DNA from: Rugalucina vietnamica | Lineage: Eukaryota > Mollusca > Bivalvia > Lucinida > Lucinidae | Direction: 5' to 3' | NCBI GenBank assembly: GCA_964017185.1 | Contig: OZ024877.1 | Span: forward strand, 62,521,211-62,585,210 | Length of the DNA stretch: 64,000 nucleotides | Shown here: one piece after another, positions 24,401 through 37,644 of the stretch | Position numbering within the stretch: position 1 is the stretch's first letter | Layout: every line of letters begins with the position of its first letter | The notes under the pieces: generated by a model | What the model saw: only the letters and a program-made list of their open reading frames with translations | Databases searched by the model: none | What the model was told of the DNA's origin: nothing | Position numbers and translations under genes: made by a program

Positions 24401-26880
24401 TCAGGGCTTCGGTCAAGTAACGTAGGGTTTTGGGATTTTATTTAGGGTTTGTAAAGAGTTTAGCCCAATTGTCGTGAATCAATAATAAAATGCGTCAACC
24501 CCGACCATTTTGGGGGAGATATTTAGTTTTTGATATAATCTAAACCCCTATCAGGGCTTTGGTCAAATCACGTAGGGTTTTGGGATTTTATTTAGTGTTT
24601 GAAAAGAGTTTAGCTCAATTGTTGTGAATCAATAATAAAATGCGTCAACCCCGACCATTTTGTGGGAGAGATTTGATCTTCGATATAATTTGAACAACTC
24701 CCTATCAGGGCTTTGGTCAAATCACGTAGGGTTTGTGGATTTTATTCAGGGTTTGAAAAGAGTTTAGCCCAATTGTTGTGAATCAATCATAAAATGCGTC
24801 AACCCCGACCATTTTGGGGAGAAATTAAATTTTCAATCTAATTTACTGGAAACCCCTATCAGGGCTTCGGTCAAATAACGTAGGGTCTTGAGATTTTATT
24901 TAGGGTTTGTAAAGAGTTTAGCCCAATTGTTGTGAATCAATAATAAAATGCGTCAACCCCGACCATTTTGGGGGAGATATTTAGTTTTTGATATAATCTA
25001 AACCCCTATCAGGGCTTTGGTCAAATCACGTAGGGTTTTGGGATTTTATTTAGGGTTTCAAAAGAGTTTAGCTCAATTGTTGTGAATCAATAATAAAATG
25101 CGTCAACCCCGACCATTTTGTGGGAGAGATTTGATCTTCGATATAATTTGGACCCCTCCCTATCAGGGCTTTGGTCAAATCACGTAGAATTTGGGGATTT
25201 TATTCAGGGTTTGAAAAGAGTTAGGGTTAGGGTTAGGGTTAGGGTTAGGGTTAGGGTTAGGGTTAAGGTTAGGGTTAGGGTTAGGGTTAGGGTTAGGGTT
25301 AGGGGGGGGTTAGGGTTAGGGGTTAGGGTTAGGGTTAGGGTTAGGGTTAGGGTTAGGTTATAAGCGGGTGTGCGAAGATGGGCAACTTGCCCATCTTGGT
25401 TATGATCTGATTATTTTTTTTTATTTCTGCATTTGTTCTTTTTTGTTCTCCTTTATATTATTAATGATAAAACATGTCCCATTTGGGGTCTATTCAGAGA
25501 GGTTAGGGTTAGGATTAGGGTATAAGCTGATGTACGAAGATGGGCAACTTGCCCATCTTGGTTATGATCTGATTCTTTTCTTTCTACATTTTTTTTTTTT
25601 ATTTCTTTTTCCCCCCTTTTTTGTTCGCCTTTATATTATCAGTGATAAACCTTGTCTCAGTTTGGGTCCATTCAGAGATGCTAATCTTTAATATTAAATA
25701 ACATGAATTCGTATGTAACGTAGGGTTAGGGTTAAGGTTAGGCGCTTGAAACACACCTTGTTTGATTGTGCGCACTTTCAATCTTCTGGCAACATGTAGC
25801 CCTTATGACGTCAATCTCGCTTGTCATTCAAAATTTGAGCAAGCATTGTATTTGAGCATACTTTGCGCGGCTGACAGTGAGTGGCCATCCACGATTTTTC
25901 AGTATAGATGTGCCTACGCTTAAGACAATGCTTAACTGGTGTGTGCTTCCAAGAGATGTAAGTAAAATATAAAGGTTGGATCCTTTGGAAGCAGTTAAAT
26001 CATTCAAAGGGAGATAGTATGGACCATATTGCACAATTTCGGGTAATGAGCCCTCATCAGTAGCCCTAGAAGTGAACATTTGTAAGTTGTGTGTATTTGA
26101 TCGTTGATATAATATTGGCGGTAGATGTTGATTTTCGACTTAATGCAGGCTGACCCAGGTTGGTATACGAGCGTTGTCTTTGGTTACATGAAAACAGAAC
26201 GTAAAGACTAAATTGACCTCTAAGAATATTGCTTTTAGAGCGGTATTCCATTCGCAGTACCTATTTTCCAGGAGCAAGTTAAAGAACAAAGGTTCTCATG
26301 CCTAGCAATTCATTGGACTATATTGGACTTGCAATATCCATGGACTATAGGGGCCGCAGAACTCAGAAAAAATCAATACAATCCAATGGACTATATGGGC
26401 CTTGTGCAACATCCATGGACTCTACGGGCCGTAGCATTTTTTGGGTTAGGGTTAGGGTCAGGGTGTAAGCTGATGTGCGAAGATAAACAACTTGCCCATC
26501 TCGGCTATGACCTGATTTTTTTCTTTCTACATGTTTTCCTTTTGTGTTCTCCTTTATATTATTAATGATAAAACTTGTCTCAGTTGGGGTCTATTCAGAG
26601 ATGCTAATCTTGGATATTAGATAACATGAATTCATATGTAACGTTAGTTCGGACAAGCTTTATATGCTTTTTCATATAGATTTCTTAACATATTTCGCGT
26701 GTTCCTTTATTTCTGACGAACAACACAATGTGTTCATATATATATCACTAAGCATAATGCCGTATGTAACTTCAGTTCGTAGACTGTTTTCATTGCTCTT
26801 AAGGGAACTCAATCTATAGTTTCATTTAGTTCGCACAAACAATATACTGTTTTCAGATATATTAATTAACATAATTTCGT
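21498..26880. repeat. Array unit 4 (complete, 5383 bp)
   Basis: Second-subgroup unit. Its telomere block ends GGTTATAAGC. It has a private change GGTCAAAAAACG near 23191 in the satellite part and a longer T-run in the second module. Confidence 0.94.
25221..25358 (+). repeat. Interstitial TTAGGG block, unit 4
   Basis: About 138 bp with an eight-G run. The last repeat is shortened, giving GGTTATAAGC at the module junction. Confidence 0.97.
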
Positions 26881-29800
26881 ACCCCTATCAGCTCTTGGTC
26901 AAATAACGTACGGTTTTGGGATTTTATTCAGGGTTTGAAAAGAGTTTAGCCCAATTGTTGTGAATCAATAATAAAATGCGTCAACCCCGACCATTTTGTG
27001 GGAGAGATTTGATTTTCGATATAATTTGAACCCCTATCAGGGCTTTGGTCAAATCACGTAGGGTTTTGGGATTTTATTCAGGGTTTGAAAAGAGTTTAGC
27101 CCAATTGTTGTGAATCAATCATAAAATGCGTCAACCCCGACCATTTTGGGGAGAGTTTAATTTTCAATCTGATTTACTTGAAACCCTTATCAGGGCTTTG
27201 GTCAAATAACGTAGGGTTTTGGGATTTTATTTAGGGTTTGTAAAGAGTTTAGCCCAATTGTTGTGAATCTATAATAAAATGCGTCAACCCCGACCATTTT
27301 GGGGGAGAGATTTAGTTTTCGATATAATCTAAACCCCTATCAGGGCTTTGGTCAAATCAAGTAGGGTTTTGGGATTTTATTTGGGGTTTGAAAGGAGTTT
27401 AGCCCAATTGTTGTGAATCAATAATAAAATGCGTCAACCCCGACCATTTTGTGGGAGAGAATTGATCTTCGATATAATTTGAACCCCTCCCTATCAGGGC
27501 TTTGGTCAAATCACGTAGAATTTGGGGATTTTATTCAGGGTTTAAACAGAGTTTAGCCCAATTGTTGTGAATCAATCATAAAATGCGTCAACCCCGACCA
27601 TTTTGGGGAGAAATTAAATTTTCAATCTAATTTACTTGAAACCCCTATCAGGGCTTCGGTCAAATAACGTAGGGTTTTGGGATTTTATTTAGGGTTTGTA
27701 AAGAGTTTAGCCCAATTGTTGTGAATCAATAATAAAATGCGTCAACCCCGAGCATTTTGGGGGAGATATTTATTTTTTGATATAATCTAAACCCCTATCA
27801 GGGCTTTGGTCAAATCACGTAGGGTTTTGGGATTTTATTTAGGGTTTCAAAAGAGTTTAGCTCAATTGTTGTGAATCAATAATAAAATGCGTCAACCCCG
27901 ACCATTTTGTGGGAGAGATTTGATCTTCGATATAATTTGGACCCCTCCCTATCAGGGCTTTGGTCAAATCACGTAGAATTTGGGGATTTTATTCAGGGTT
28001 TGAAAAGAGTTTAGCCCAATTGTTGTGAATCAATCATAAAATGCGTCAACCCCGACCATTTTGGGGAGAAATTAAATTTTCAATCTAATTTACTTGAAAC
28101 CCCTATCAGGGCTTCGGTCAAGTAACGTAGGGTTTTGGGATTTTATTTAGGGTTTGTAAAGAGTTTAGCCCAATTGTCGTGAATCAATAATAAAATGCGT
28201 CAACCCCGACCATTTTGGGGGAGATATTTAGTTTTTGATATAATCTAAACCCCTATCAGGGCTTTGGTCAAATCACGTAGGGTTTTGGGATTTTATTTAG
28301 GGTTTGAAAAGAGTTTAGCTCAATTGTTGTGAATCAATAATAAAATGCGTCAACCCCGACCATTTTGTGGGAGAGATTTGATCTTCGATATAATTTGAAC
28401 AACTCCCTATCAGGGCTTTGGTCAAATCACGTAGGGTTTGTGGATTTTTTTCAGGGTTTGAAAAGAGTTTAGCCCAATTGTTGTGAATCAATCATAAAAT
28501 GCGTCAACCCCGACCATTTTGGGGAGAAATTAAATTTTCAATCTAATTTACTGGAAACCCCTATCAGGGCTTCGGTCAAATAACGTAGGGTCTTGAGATT
28601 TTATTTAGAGTTTGTAAAGAGTTTAGCCCAATTGTTGTGAATCAATAATAAAATGCGTCAACCCCGACCATTTTGTGGGAGAGATTTGATTTTCGATATA
28701 ATTTGAACCCCTATCAGGGCTTTGGTCAAATCACGTAGGGTTTTGGGATTTTATTCAGGGTTTGAAAAGAGTTTAGCCCAATTGTTGTGAATCAATCATA
28801 AAATGCGTCAACCCCGACCATTTTGGGGAGAAATTTAATTTTCAATCTGATTTACTTGAAACCCCTATCAGGGCTTTGGTCAAATAACGTAGGGTTTTGG
28901 GATTTTATTTAGGGTTTGTAAAGAGTTTAGCCCAATTGTTGTGAATCTATAATAAAATGCGTCAACCCCGACCATTTTGGGGGAGAGATTTAGTTTTCGA
29001 TATAATCTAAACCCCTATCAGGGCTTTGGTCAAATCAAGTAGGGTTTTGGGATTTTATTTGGGGTTTGAAAGGAGTTTAGCCCAATTGTTGTGAATCAAT
29101 AATAAAATGCGTCAACCCCGACCATTTTGTGGGAGAGAATTGATCTTCGATATAATTTGAACCCCTCCCTATCAGGGCTTTGGTCAAATCACGTAGAATT
29201 TGGGGATTTTATTCAGGGTTTGAACAGAGTTTAGCCCAATTGTTGTGAATCAATCATAAAATGCGTCAACCCCGACCATTTTGGGGAGAAATTAAATTTT
29301 CAATCTAATTTACTTGAAACCCCTATCAGGGCTTCGGTCAAATAACGTAGGGTTTGGGGATTTTATTTAGGGTTTGTAAAGAGTTTAGCCCAATTGTTGT
29401 GAATCAATAATAAAATGCGTCAACCCCGACCATTTTGGGGGAGATATTCAGTTTTTGATATAATCTAAACCCCTATCAGGGCTTTGGTCAAATCACGTAG
29501 GGTTTTGGGATTTTATTTAGGGTTTCAAAAGAGTTTAGCTCAATTGTTGTGAATCAATAATAAAATGCGTCAACCCCGACCATTTTGTGGGAGAGATTTG
29601 ATCTTCGATATAATTTGGACCCCTCCCTATCAGGGCTTTGGTCAAATCATGTAGAATTTGGGGATTTTATTCAGGGTTTGAAAAGAGTTTAGCCCAATTG
29701 TTGTGAATCAATCATAAAATGCGTCAACCCCGACCATTTTGGGGAGCAATTAAATTTTCAATCTAATTTACTTGAAACCCCTATCAGGGCTTCGGTCAAG

Positions 29801-32262
29801 TAACGTAGGGTTTTGGGATTTTATTTAGGGTTTGTAAAGAGTTTAGCCCAATTGTCGTGAATCAATAATAAAATGCGTCAACCCCGACCATTTTGGGGGA
29901 GATATTTAGTTTTTGATATAATCTAAACCCCTATCAGGGCTTTGGTCAAATCACGTAGGGTTTTGGGATTTTATTTAGTGTTTGAAAAGAGTTTAGCTCA
30001 ATTGTTGTGAATCAATAATAAAATGCGTCAACCCCGACCATTTTGTGGGAGAGATTTGATCTTCGATATAATTTGAACAACTCCCTATCAGGGCTTTGGT
30101 CAAATCACGTAGGGTTTGTGGATTTTATTCAGGGTTTGAAAAGAGTTTAGCCCAATTGTTGTGAATCAATCATAAAATGCGTCAACCCCGACCATTTTGG
30201 GGAGAAATTAAATTTTCAATCTAATTTACTGGAAACCCCTATCAGGGCTTCGGTCAAATAACGTAGGGTCTTGAGATTTTATTTAGGGTTTGTAAAGAGT
30301 TTAGCCCAATTGTTGTGAATCAATAATAAAATGCGTCAACCCCGACCATTTTGGGGGAGATATTTAGTTTTTGATATAATCTAAACCCCTATCAGGGCTT
30401 TGGTCAAATCACGTAGGGTTTTGGGATTTTATTTAGGGTTTCAAAAGAGTTTAGCTCAATTGTTGTGAATCAATAATAAAATGCGTCAACCCCGACCATT
30501 TTGTGGGAGAGATTTGATCTTCGATATAATTTGGACCCCTCCCTATCAGGGCTTTGGTCAAATCACGTAGAATTTGGGGATTTTATTCAGGGTTTGAAAA
30601 GAGTTAGGGTTAGGGTTAGGGTTAGGGTTAGGGTTAGGGTTAGGGTTAAGGTTAGGGTTAGGGTTAGGGTTAGGGTTAGGGTTAGGGGGGGGTTAGGGTT
30701 AGGGGTTAGGGTTAGGGTTAGGGTTAGGGTTAGGGTTAGGTTATAAGCGGGTGTGCGAAGATGGGCAACTTGCCCATCTTGGTTATGATCTGATTATTTT
30801 TTTTTATTTCTGCATTTGTTCTTTTTTGTTCTCCTTTATATTATTAATGATAAAACATGTCCCATTTGGGGTCTATTCAGAGAGGTTAGGGTTAGGATTA
30901 GGGTATAAGCTGATGTACGAAGATGGGCAACTTGCCCATCTTGGTTATGATCTGATTCTTTTCTTTCTACATTTTTTTTTTTATTTCTTTTTCCCCCCTT
31001 TTTTGTTCGCCTTTATATTATCAGTGATAAACCTTGTCTCAGTTTGGGTCCATTCAGAGATGCTAATCTTTAATATTAAATAACATGAATTCGTATGTAA
31101 CGTAGGGTTAGGGTTAAGGTTAGGCGCTTGAAACACACCTTGTTTGATTGTGCGCACTTTCAATCTTCTGGCAACATGTAGCCCTTATGACGTCAATCTC
31201 GCTTGTCATTCAAAATTTGAGCAAGCATTGTATTTGAGCATACTTTGCGCGGCTGACAGTGAGTGGCCATCCACGATTTTTCAGTATAGATGTGCCTACG
31301 CTTAAGACAATGCTTAACTGGTGTGTGCTTCCAAGAGATGTAAGTAAAATATAAAGGTTGGATCCTTTGGAAGCAGTTAAATCATTCAAAGGGAGATAGT
31401 ATGGACCATATTGCACAATTTCGGGTAATGAGCCCTCATCAGTAGCCCTAGAAGTGAACATTTGTAAGTTGTGTGTATTTGATCGTTGATATAATATTGG
31501 CGGTAGATGTTGATTTTCGACTTAATGCAGGCTGACCCAGGTTGGTATACGAGCGTTGTCTTTGGTTACATGAAAACAGAACGTAAAGACTAAATTGACC
31601 TCTAAGAATATTGCTTTTAGAGCGGTATTCCATTCGCAGTACCTATTTTCCAGGAGCAAGTTAAAGAACAAAGGTTCTCATGCCTAGCAATTCATTGGAC
31701 TATATTGGACTTGCAATATCCATGGACTATAGGGGCCGCAGAACTCAGAAAAAATCAATACAATCCAATGGACTATATGGGCCTTGTGCAACATCCATGG
31801 ACTCTACGGGCCGTAGCATTTTTTGGGTTAGGGTTAGGGTCAGGGTGTAAGCTGATGTGCGAAGATAAACAACTTGCCCATCTCGGCTATGACCTGATTT
31901 TTTTCTTTCTACATGTTTTCCTTTTGTGTTCTCCTTTATATTATTAATGATAAAACTTGTCTCAGTTGGGGTCTATTCAGAGATGCTAATCTTGGATATT
32001 AGATAACATGAATTCATATGTAACGTTAGTTCGGACAAGCTTTATATGCTTTTTCATATAGATTTCTTAACATATTTCGCGTGTTCCTTTATTTCTGACG
32101 AACAACACAATGTGTTCATATATATATCACTAAGCATAATGCCGTATGTAACTTCAGTTCGTAGACTGTTTTCATTGCTCTTAAGGGAACTCAATCTATA
32201 GTTTCATTTAGTTCGCACAAACAATATACTGTTTTCAGATATATTAATTAACATAATTTCGT
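26881..32262. repeat. Array unit 5 (complete, 5382 bp)
   Basis: Second-subgroup unit, almost the same as units 4 and 6. A private change AACCCTTATCAGG occurs near 27183. Confidence 0.94.
30604..30741 (+). repeat. Interstitial TTAGGG block, unit 5
   Basis: Same structure as unit 4, including the shortened last repeat. Confidence 0.97.
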
Positions 32263-35200
32263 ACCCCTATCAGCTCTTGGTCAAATAACGTACGGTTTTG
32301 GGATTTTATTCAGGGTTTGAAAAGAGTTTAGCCCAATTGTTGTGAATCAATAATAAAATGCGTCAACCCCGACCATTTTGTGGGAGAGATTTGATTTTCG
32401 ATATAATTTGAACCCCTATCAGGGCTTTGGTCAAATCACGTAGGGTTTTGGGATTTTATTCAGGGTTTGAAAAGAGTTTAGCCCAATTGTTGTGAATCAA
32501 TCATAAAATGCGTCAACCCCGACCATTTTGGGGAGAGTTTAATTTTCAATCTGATTTACTTGAAACCCCTATCAGGGCTTTGGTCAAATAACGTAGGGTT
32601 TTGGGATTTTATTTAGGGTTTGTAAAGAGTTTAGCCCAATTGTTGTGAATCTATAATAAAATGCGTCAACCCCGACCATTTTGGGGGAGAGATTTAGTTT
32701 TCGATATAATCTAAACCCCTATCAGGGCTTTGGTCAAATCAAGTAGGGTTTTGGGATTTTATTTGGGGTTTGAAAGGAGTTTAGCCCAATTGTTGTGAAT
32801 CAATAATAAAATGCGTCAACCCCGACCATTTTGTGGGAGAGAATTGATCTTCGATATAATTTGAACCCCTCCCTATCAGGGCTTTGGTCAAATCACGTAG
32901 AATTTGGGGATTTTATTCAGGGTTTAAACAGAGTTTAGCCCAATTGTTGTGAATCAATCATAAAATGCGTCAACCCCGACCATTTTGGGGAGAAATTAAA
33001 TTTTCAATCTAATTTACTTGAAACCCCTATCAGGGCTTCGGTCAAATAACGTAGGGTTTTGGGATTTTATTTAGGGTTTGTAAAGAGTTTAGCCCAATTG
33101 TTGTGAATCAATAATAAAATGCGTCAACCCCGAGCATTTTGGGGGAGATATTTATTTTTTGATATAATCTAAACCCCTATCAGGGCTTTGGTCAAATCAC
33201 GTAGGGTTTTGGGATTTTATTTAGGGTTTCAAAAGAGTTTAGCTCAATTGTTGTGAATCAATAATAAAATGCGTCAACCCCGACCATTTTGTGGGAGAGA
33301 TTTGATCTTCGATATAATTTGGACCCCTCCCTATCAGGGCTTTGGTCAAATCACGTAGAATTTGGGGATTTTATTCAGGGTTTGAAAAGAGTTTAGCCCA
33401 ATTGTTGTGAATCAATCATAAAATGCGTCAACCCCGACCATTTTGGGGAGAAATTAAATTTTCAATCTAATTTACTTGAAACCCCTATCAGGGCTTCGGT
33501 CAAGTAACGTAGGGTTTTGGGATTTTATTTAGGGTTTGTAAAGAGTTTAGCCCAATTGTCGTGAATCAATAATAAAATGCGTCAACCCCGACCATTTTGG
33601 GGGAGATATTTAGTTTTTGATATAATCTAAACCCCTATCAGGGCTTTGGTCAAATCACGTAGGGTTTTGGGATTTTATTTAGGGTTTGAAAAGAGTTTAG
33701 CTCAATTGTTGTGAATCAATAATAAAATGCGTCAACCCCGACCATTTTGTGGGAGAGATTTGATCTTCGATATAATTTGAACAACTCCCTATCAGGGCTT
33801 TGGTCAAATCACGTAGGGTTTGTGGATTTTTTTCAGGGTTTGAAAAGAGTTTAGCCCAATTGTTGTGAATCAATCATAAAATGCGTCAACCCCGACCATT
33901 TTGGGGAGAAATTAAATTTTCAATCTAATTTACTGGAAACCCCTATCAGGGCTTCGGTCAAATAACGTAGGGTCTTGAGATTTTATTTAGAGTTTGTAAA
34001 GAGTTTAGCCCAATTGTTGTGAATCAATAATAAAATGCGTCAACCCCGACCATTTTGTGGGAGAGATTTGATTTTCGATATAATTTGAACCCCTATCAGG
34101 GCTTTGGTCAAATCACGTAGGGTTTTGGGATTTTATTCAGGGTTTGAAAAGAGTTTAGCCCAATTGTTGTGAATCAATCATAAAATGCGTCAACCCCGAC
34201 CATTTTGGGGAGAAATTTAATTTTCAATCTGATTTACTTGAAACCCCTATCAGGGCTTTGGTCAAATAACGTAGGGTTTTGGGATTTTATTTAGGGTTTG
34301 TAAAGAGTTTAGCCCAATTGTTGTGAATCTATAATAAAATGCGTCAACCCCGACCATTTTGGGGGAGAGATTTAGTTTTCGATATAATCTAAACCCCTAT
34401 CAGGGCTTTGGTCAAATCAAGTAGGGTTTTGGGATTTTATTTGGGGTTTGAAAGGAGTTTAGCCCAATTGTTGTGAATCAATAATAAAATGCGTCAACCC
34501 CGACCATTTTGTGGGAGAGAATTGATCTTCGATATAATTTGAACCCCTCCCTATCAGGGCTTTGGTCAAATCACGTAGAATTTGGGGATTTTATTCAGGG
34601 TTTGAACAGAGTTTAGCCCAATTGTTGTGAATCAATCATAAAATGCGTCAACCCCGACCATTTTGGGGAGAAATTAAATTTTCAATCTAATTTACTTGAA
34701 ACCCCTATCAGGGCTTCGGTCAAATAACGTAGGGTTTGGGGATTTTATTTAGGGTTTGTAAAGAGTTTAGCCCAATTGTTGTGAATCAATAATAAAATGC
34801 GTCAACCCCGACCATTTTGGGGGAGATATTCAGTTTTTGATATAATCTAAACCCCTATCAGGGCTTTGGTCAAATCACGTAGGGTTTTGGGATTTTATTT
34901 AGGGTTTCAAAAGAGTTTAGCTCAATTGTTGTGAATCAATAATAAAATGCGTCAACCCCGACCATTTTGTGGGAGAGATTTGATCTTCGATATAATTTGG
35001 ACCCCTCCCTATCAGGGCTTTGGTCAAATCATGTAGAATTTGGGGATTTTATTCAGGGTTTGAAAAGAGTTTAGCCCAATTGTTGTGAATCAATCATAAA
35101 ATGCGTCAACCCCGACCATTTTGGGGAGCAATTAAATTTTCAATCTAATTTACTTGAAACCCCTATCAGGGCTTCGGTCAAGTAACGTAGGGTTTTGGGA

Positions 35201-37644
35201 TTTTATTTAGGGTTTGTAAAGAGTTTAGCCCAATTGTCGTGAATCAATAATAAAATGCGTCAACCCCGACCATTTTGGGGGAGATATTTAGTTTTTGATA
35301 TAATCTAAACCCCTATCAGGGCTTTGGTCAAATCACGTAGGGTTTTGGGATTTTATTTAGTGTTTGAAAAGAGTTTAGCTCAATTGTTGTGAATCAATAA
35401 TAAAATGCGTCAACCCCGACCATTTTGTGGGAGAGATTTGATCTTCGATATAATTTGAACAACTCCCTATCAGGGCTTTGGTCAAATCACGTAGGGTTTG
35501 TGGATTTTATTCAGGGTTTGAAAAGAGTTTAGCCCAATTGTTGTGAATCAATCATAAAATGCGTCAACCCCGACCATTTTGGGGAGAAATTAAATTTTCA
35601 ATCTAATTTACTGGAAACCCCTATCAGGGCTTCGGTCAAATAACGTAGGGTCTTGAGATTTTATTTAGGGTTTGTAAAGAGTTTAGCCCAATTGTTGTGA
35701 ATCAATAATAAAATGCGTCAACCCCGACCATTTTGGGGGAGATATTTAGTTTTTGATATAATCTAAACCCCTATCAGGGCTTTGGTCAAATCACGTAGGG
35801 TTTTGGGATTTTATTTAGGGTTTCAAAAGAGTTTAGCTCAATTGTTGTGAATCAATAATAAAATGCGTCAACCCCGACCATTTTGTGGGAGAGATTTGAT
35901 CTTCGATATAATTTGGACCCCTCCCTATCAGGGCTTTGGTCAAATCACGTAGAATTTGGGGATTTTATTCAGGGTTTGAAAAGAGTTAGGGTTAGGGTTA
36001 GGGTTAGGGTTAGGGTTAGGGTTAGGGTTAAGGTTAGGGTTAGGGTTAGGGTTAGGGTTAGGGTTAGGGGGGGGTTAGGGTTAGGGGTTAGGGTTAGGGT
36101 TAGGGTTAGGGTTAGGGTTAGGTTATAAGCGGGTGTGCGAAGATGGGCAACTTGCCCATCTTGGTTATGATCTGATTATTTTTTTTTATTTCTGCATTTG
36201 TTCTTTTTTGTTCTCCTTTATATTATTAATGATAAAACATGTCCCATTTGGGGTCTATTCAGAGAGGTTAGGGTTAGGATTAGGGTATAAGCTGATGTAC
36301 GAAGATGGGCAACTTGCCCATCTTGGTTATGATCTGATTCTTTTCTTTCTACATTTTTTTTTTTATTTCTTTTTCCCCCCTTTTTTGTTCGCCTTTATAT
36401 TATCAGTGATAAACCTTGTCTCAGTTTGGGTCCATTCAGAGATGCTAATCTTTAATATTAAATAACATGAATTCGTATGTAACGTAGGGTTAGGGTTAAG
36501 GTTAGGCGCTTGAAACACACCTTGTTTGATTGTGCGCACTTTCAATCTTCTGGCAACATGTAGCCCTTATGACGTCAATCTCGCTTGTCATTCAAAATTT
36601 GAGCAAGCATTGTATTTGAGCATACTTTGCGCGGCTGACAGTGAGTGGCCATCCACGATTTTTCAGTATAGATGTGCCTACGCTTAAGACAATGCTTAAC
36701 TGGTGTGTGCTTCCAAGAGATGTAAGTAAAATATAAAGGTTGGATCCTTTGGAAGCAGTTAAATCATTCAAAGGGAGATAGTATGGACCATATTGCACAA
36801 TTTCGGGTAATGAGCCCTCATCAGTAGCCCTAGAAGTGAACATTTGTAAGTTGTGTGTATTTGATCGTTGATATAATATTGGCGGTAGATGTTGATTTTC
36901 GACTTAATGCAGGCTGACCCAGGTTGGTATACGAGCGTTGTCTTTGGTTACATGAAAACAGAACGTAAAGACTAAATTGACCTCTAAGAATATTGCTTTT
37001 AGAGCGGTATTCCATTCGCAGTACCTATTTTCCAGGAGCAAGTTAAAGAACAAAGGTTCTCATGCCTAGCAATTCATTGGACTATATTGGACTTGCAATA
37101 TCCATGGACTATAGGGGCCGCAGAACTCAGAAAAAATCAATACAATCCAATGGACTATATGGGCCTTGTGCAACATCCATGGACTCTACGGGCCGTAGCA
37201 TTTTTTGGGTTAGGGTTAGGGTCAGGGTGTAAGCTGATGTGCGAAGATAAACAACTTGCCCATCTCGGCTATGACCTGATTTTTTTCTTTCTACATGTTT
37301 TCCTTTTGTGTTCTCCTTTATATTATTAATGATAAAACTTGTCTCAGTTGGGGTCTATTCAGAGATGCTAATCTTGGATATTAGATAACATGAATTCATA
37401 TGTAACGTTAGTTCGGACAAGCTTTATATGCTTTTTCATATAGATTTCTTAACATATTTCGCGTGTTCCTTTATTTCTGACGAACAACACAATGTGTTCA
37501 TATATATATCACTAAGCATAATGCCGTATGTAACTTCAGTTCGTAGACTGTTTTCATTGCTCTTAAGGGAACTCAATCTATAGTTTCATTTAGTTCGCAC
37601 AAACAATATACTGTTTTCAGATATATTAATTAACATAATTTCGT
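32263..37644. repeat. Array unit 6 (complete, 5382 bp)
   Basis: Second-subgroup unit, same length and order of parts as unit 5; I saw no private change of note. Confidence 0.94.
35986..36123 (+). repeat. Interstitial TTAGGG block, unit 6
   Basis: Same structure as units 4 and 5. Confidence 0.97.
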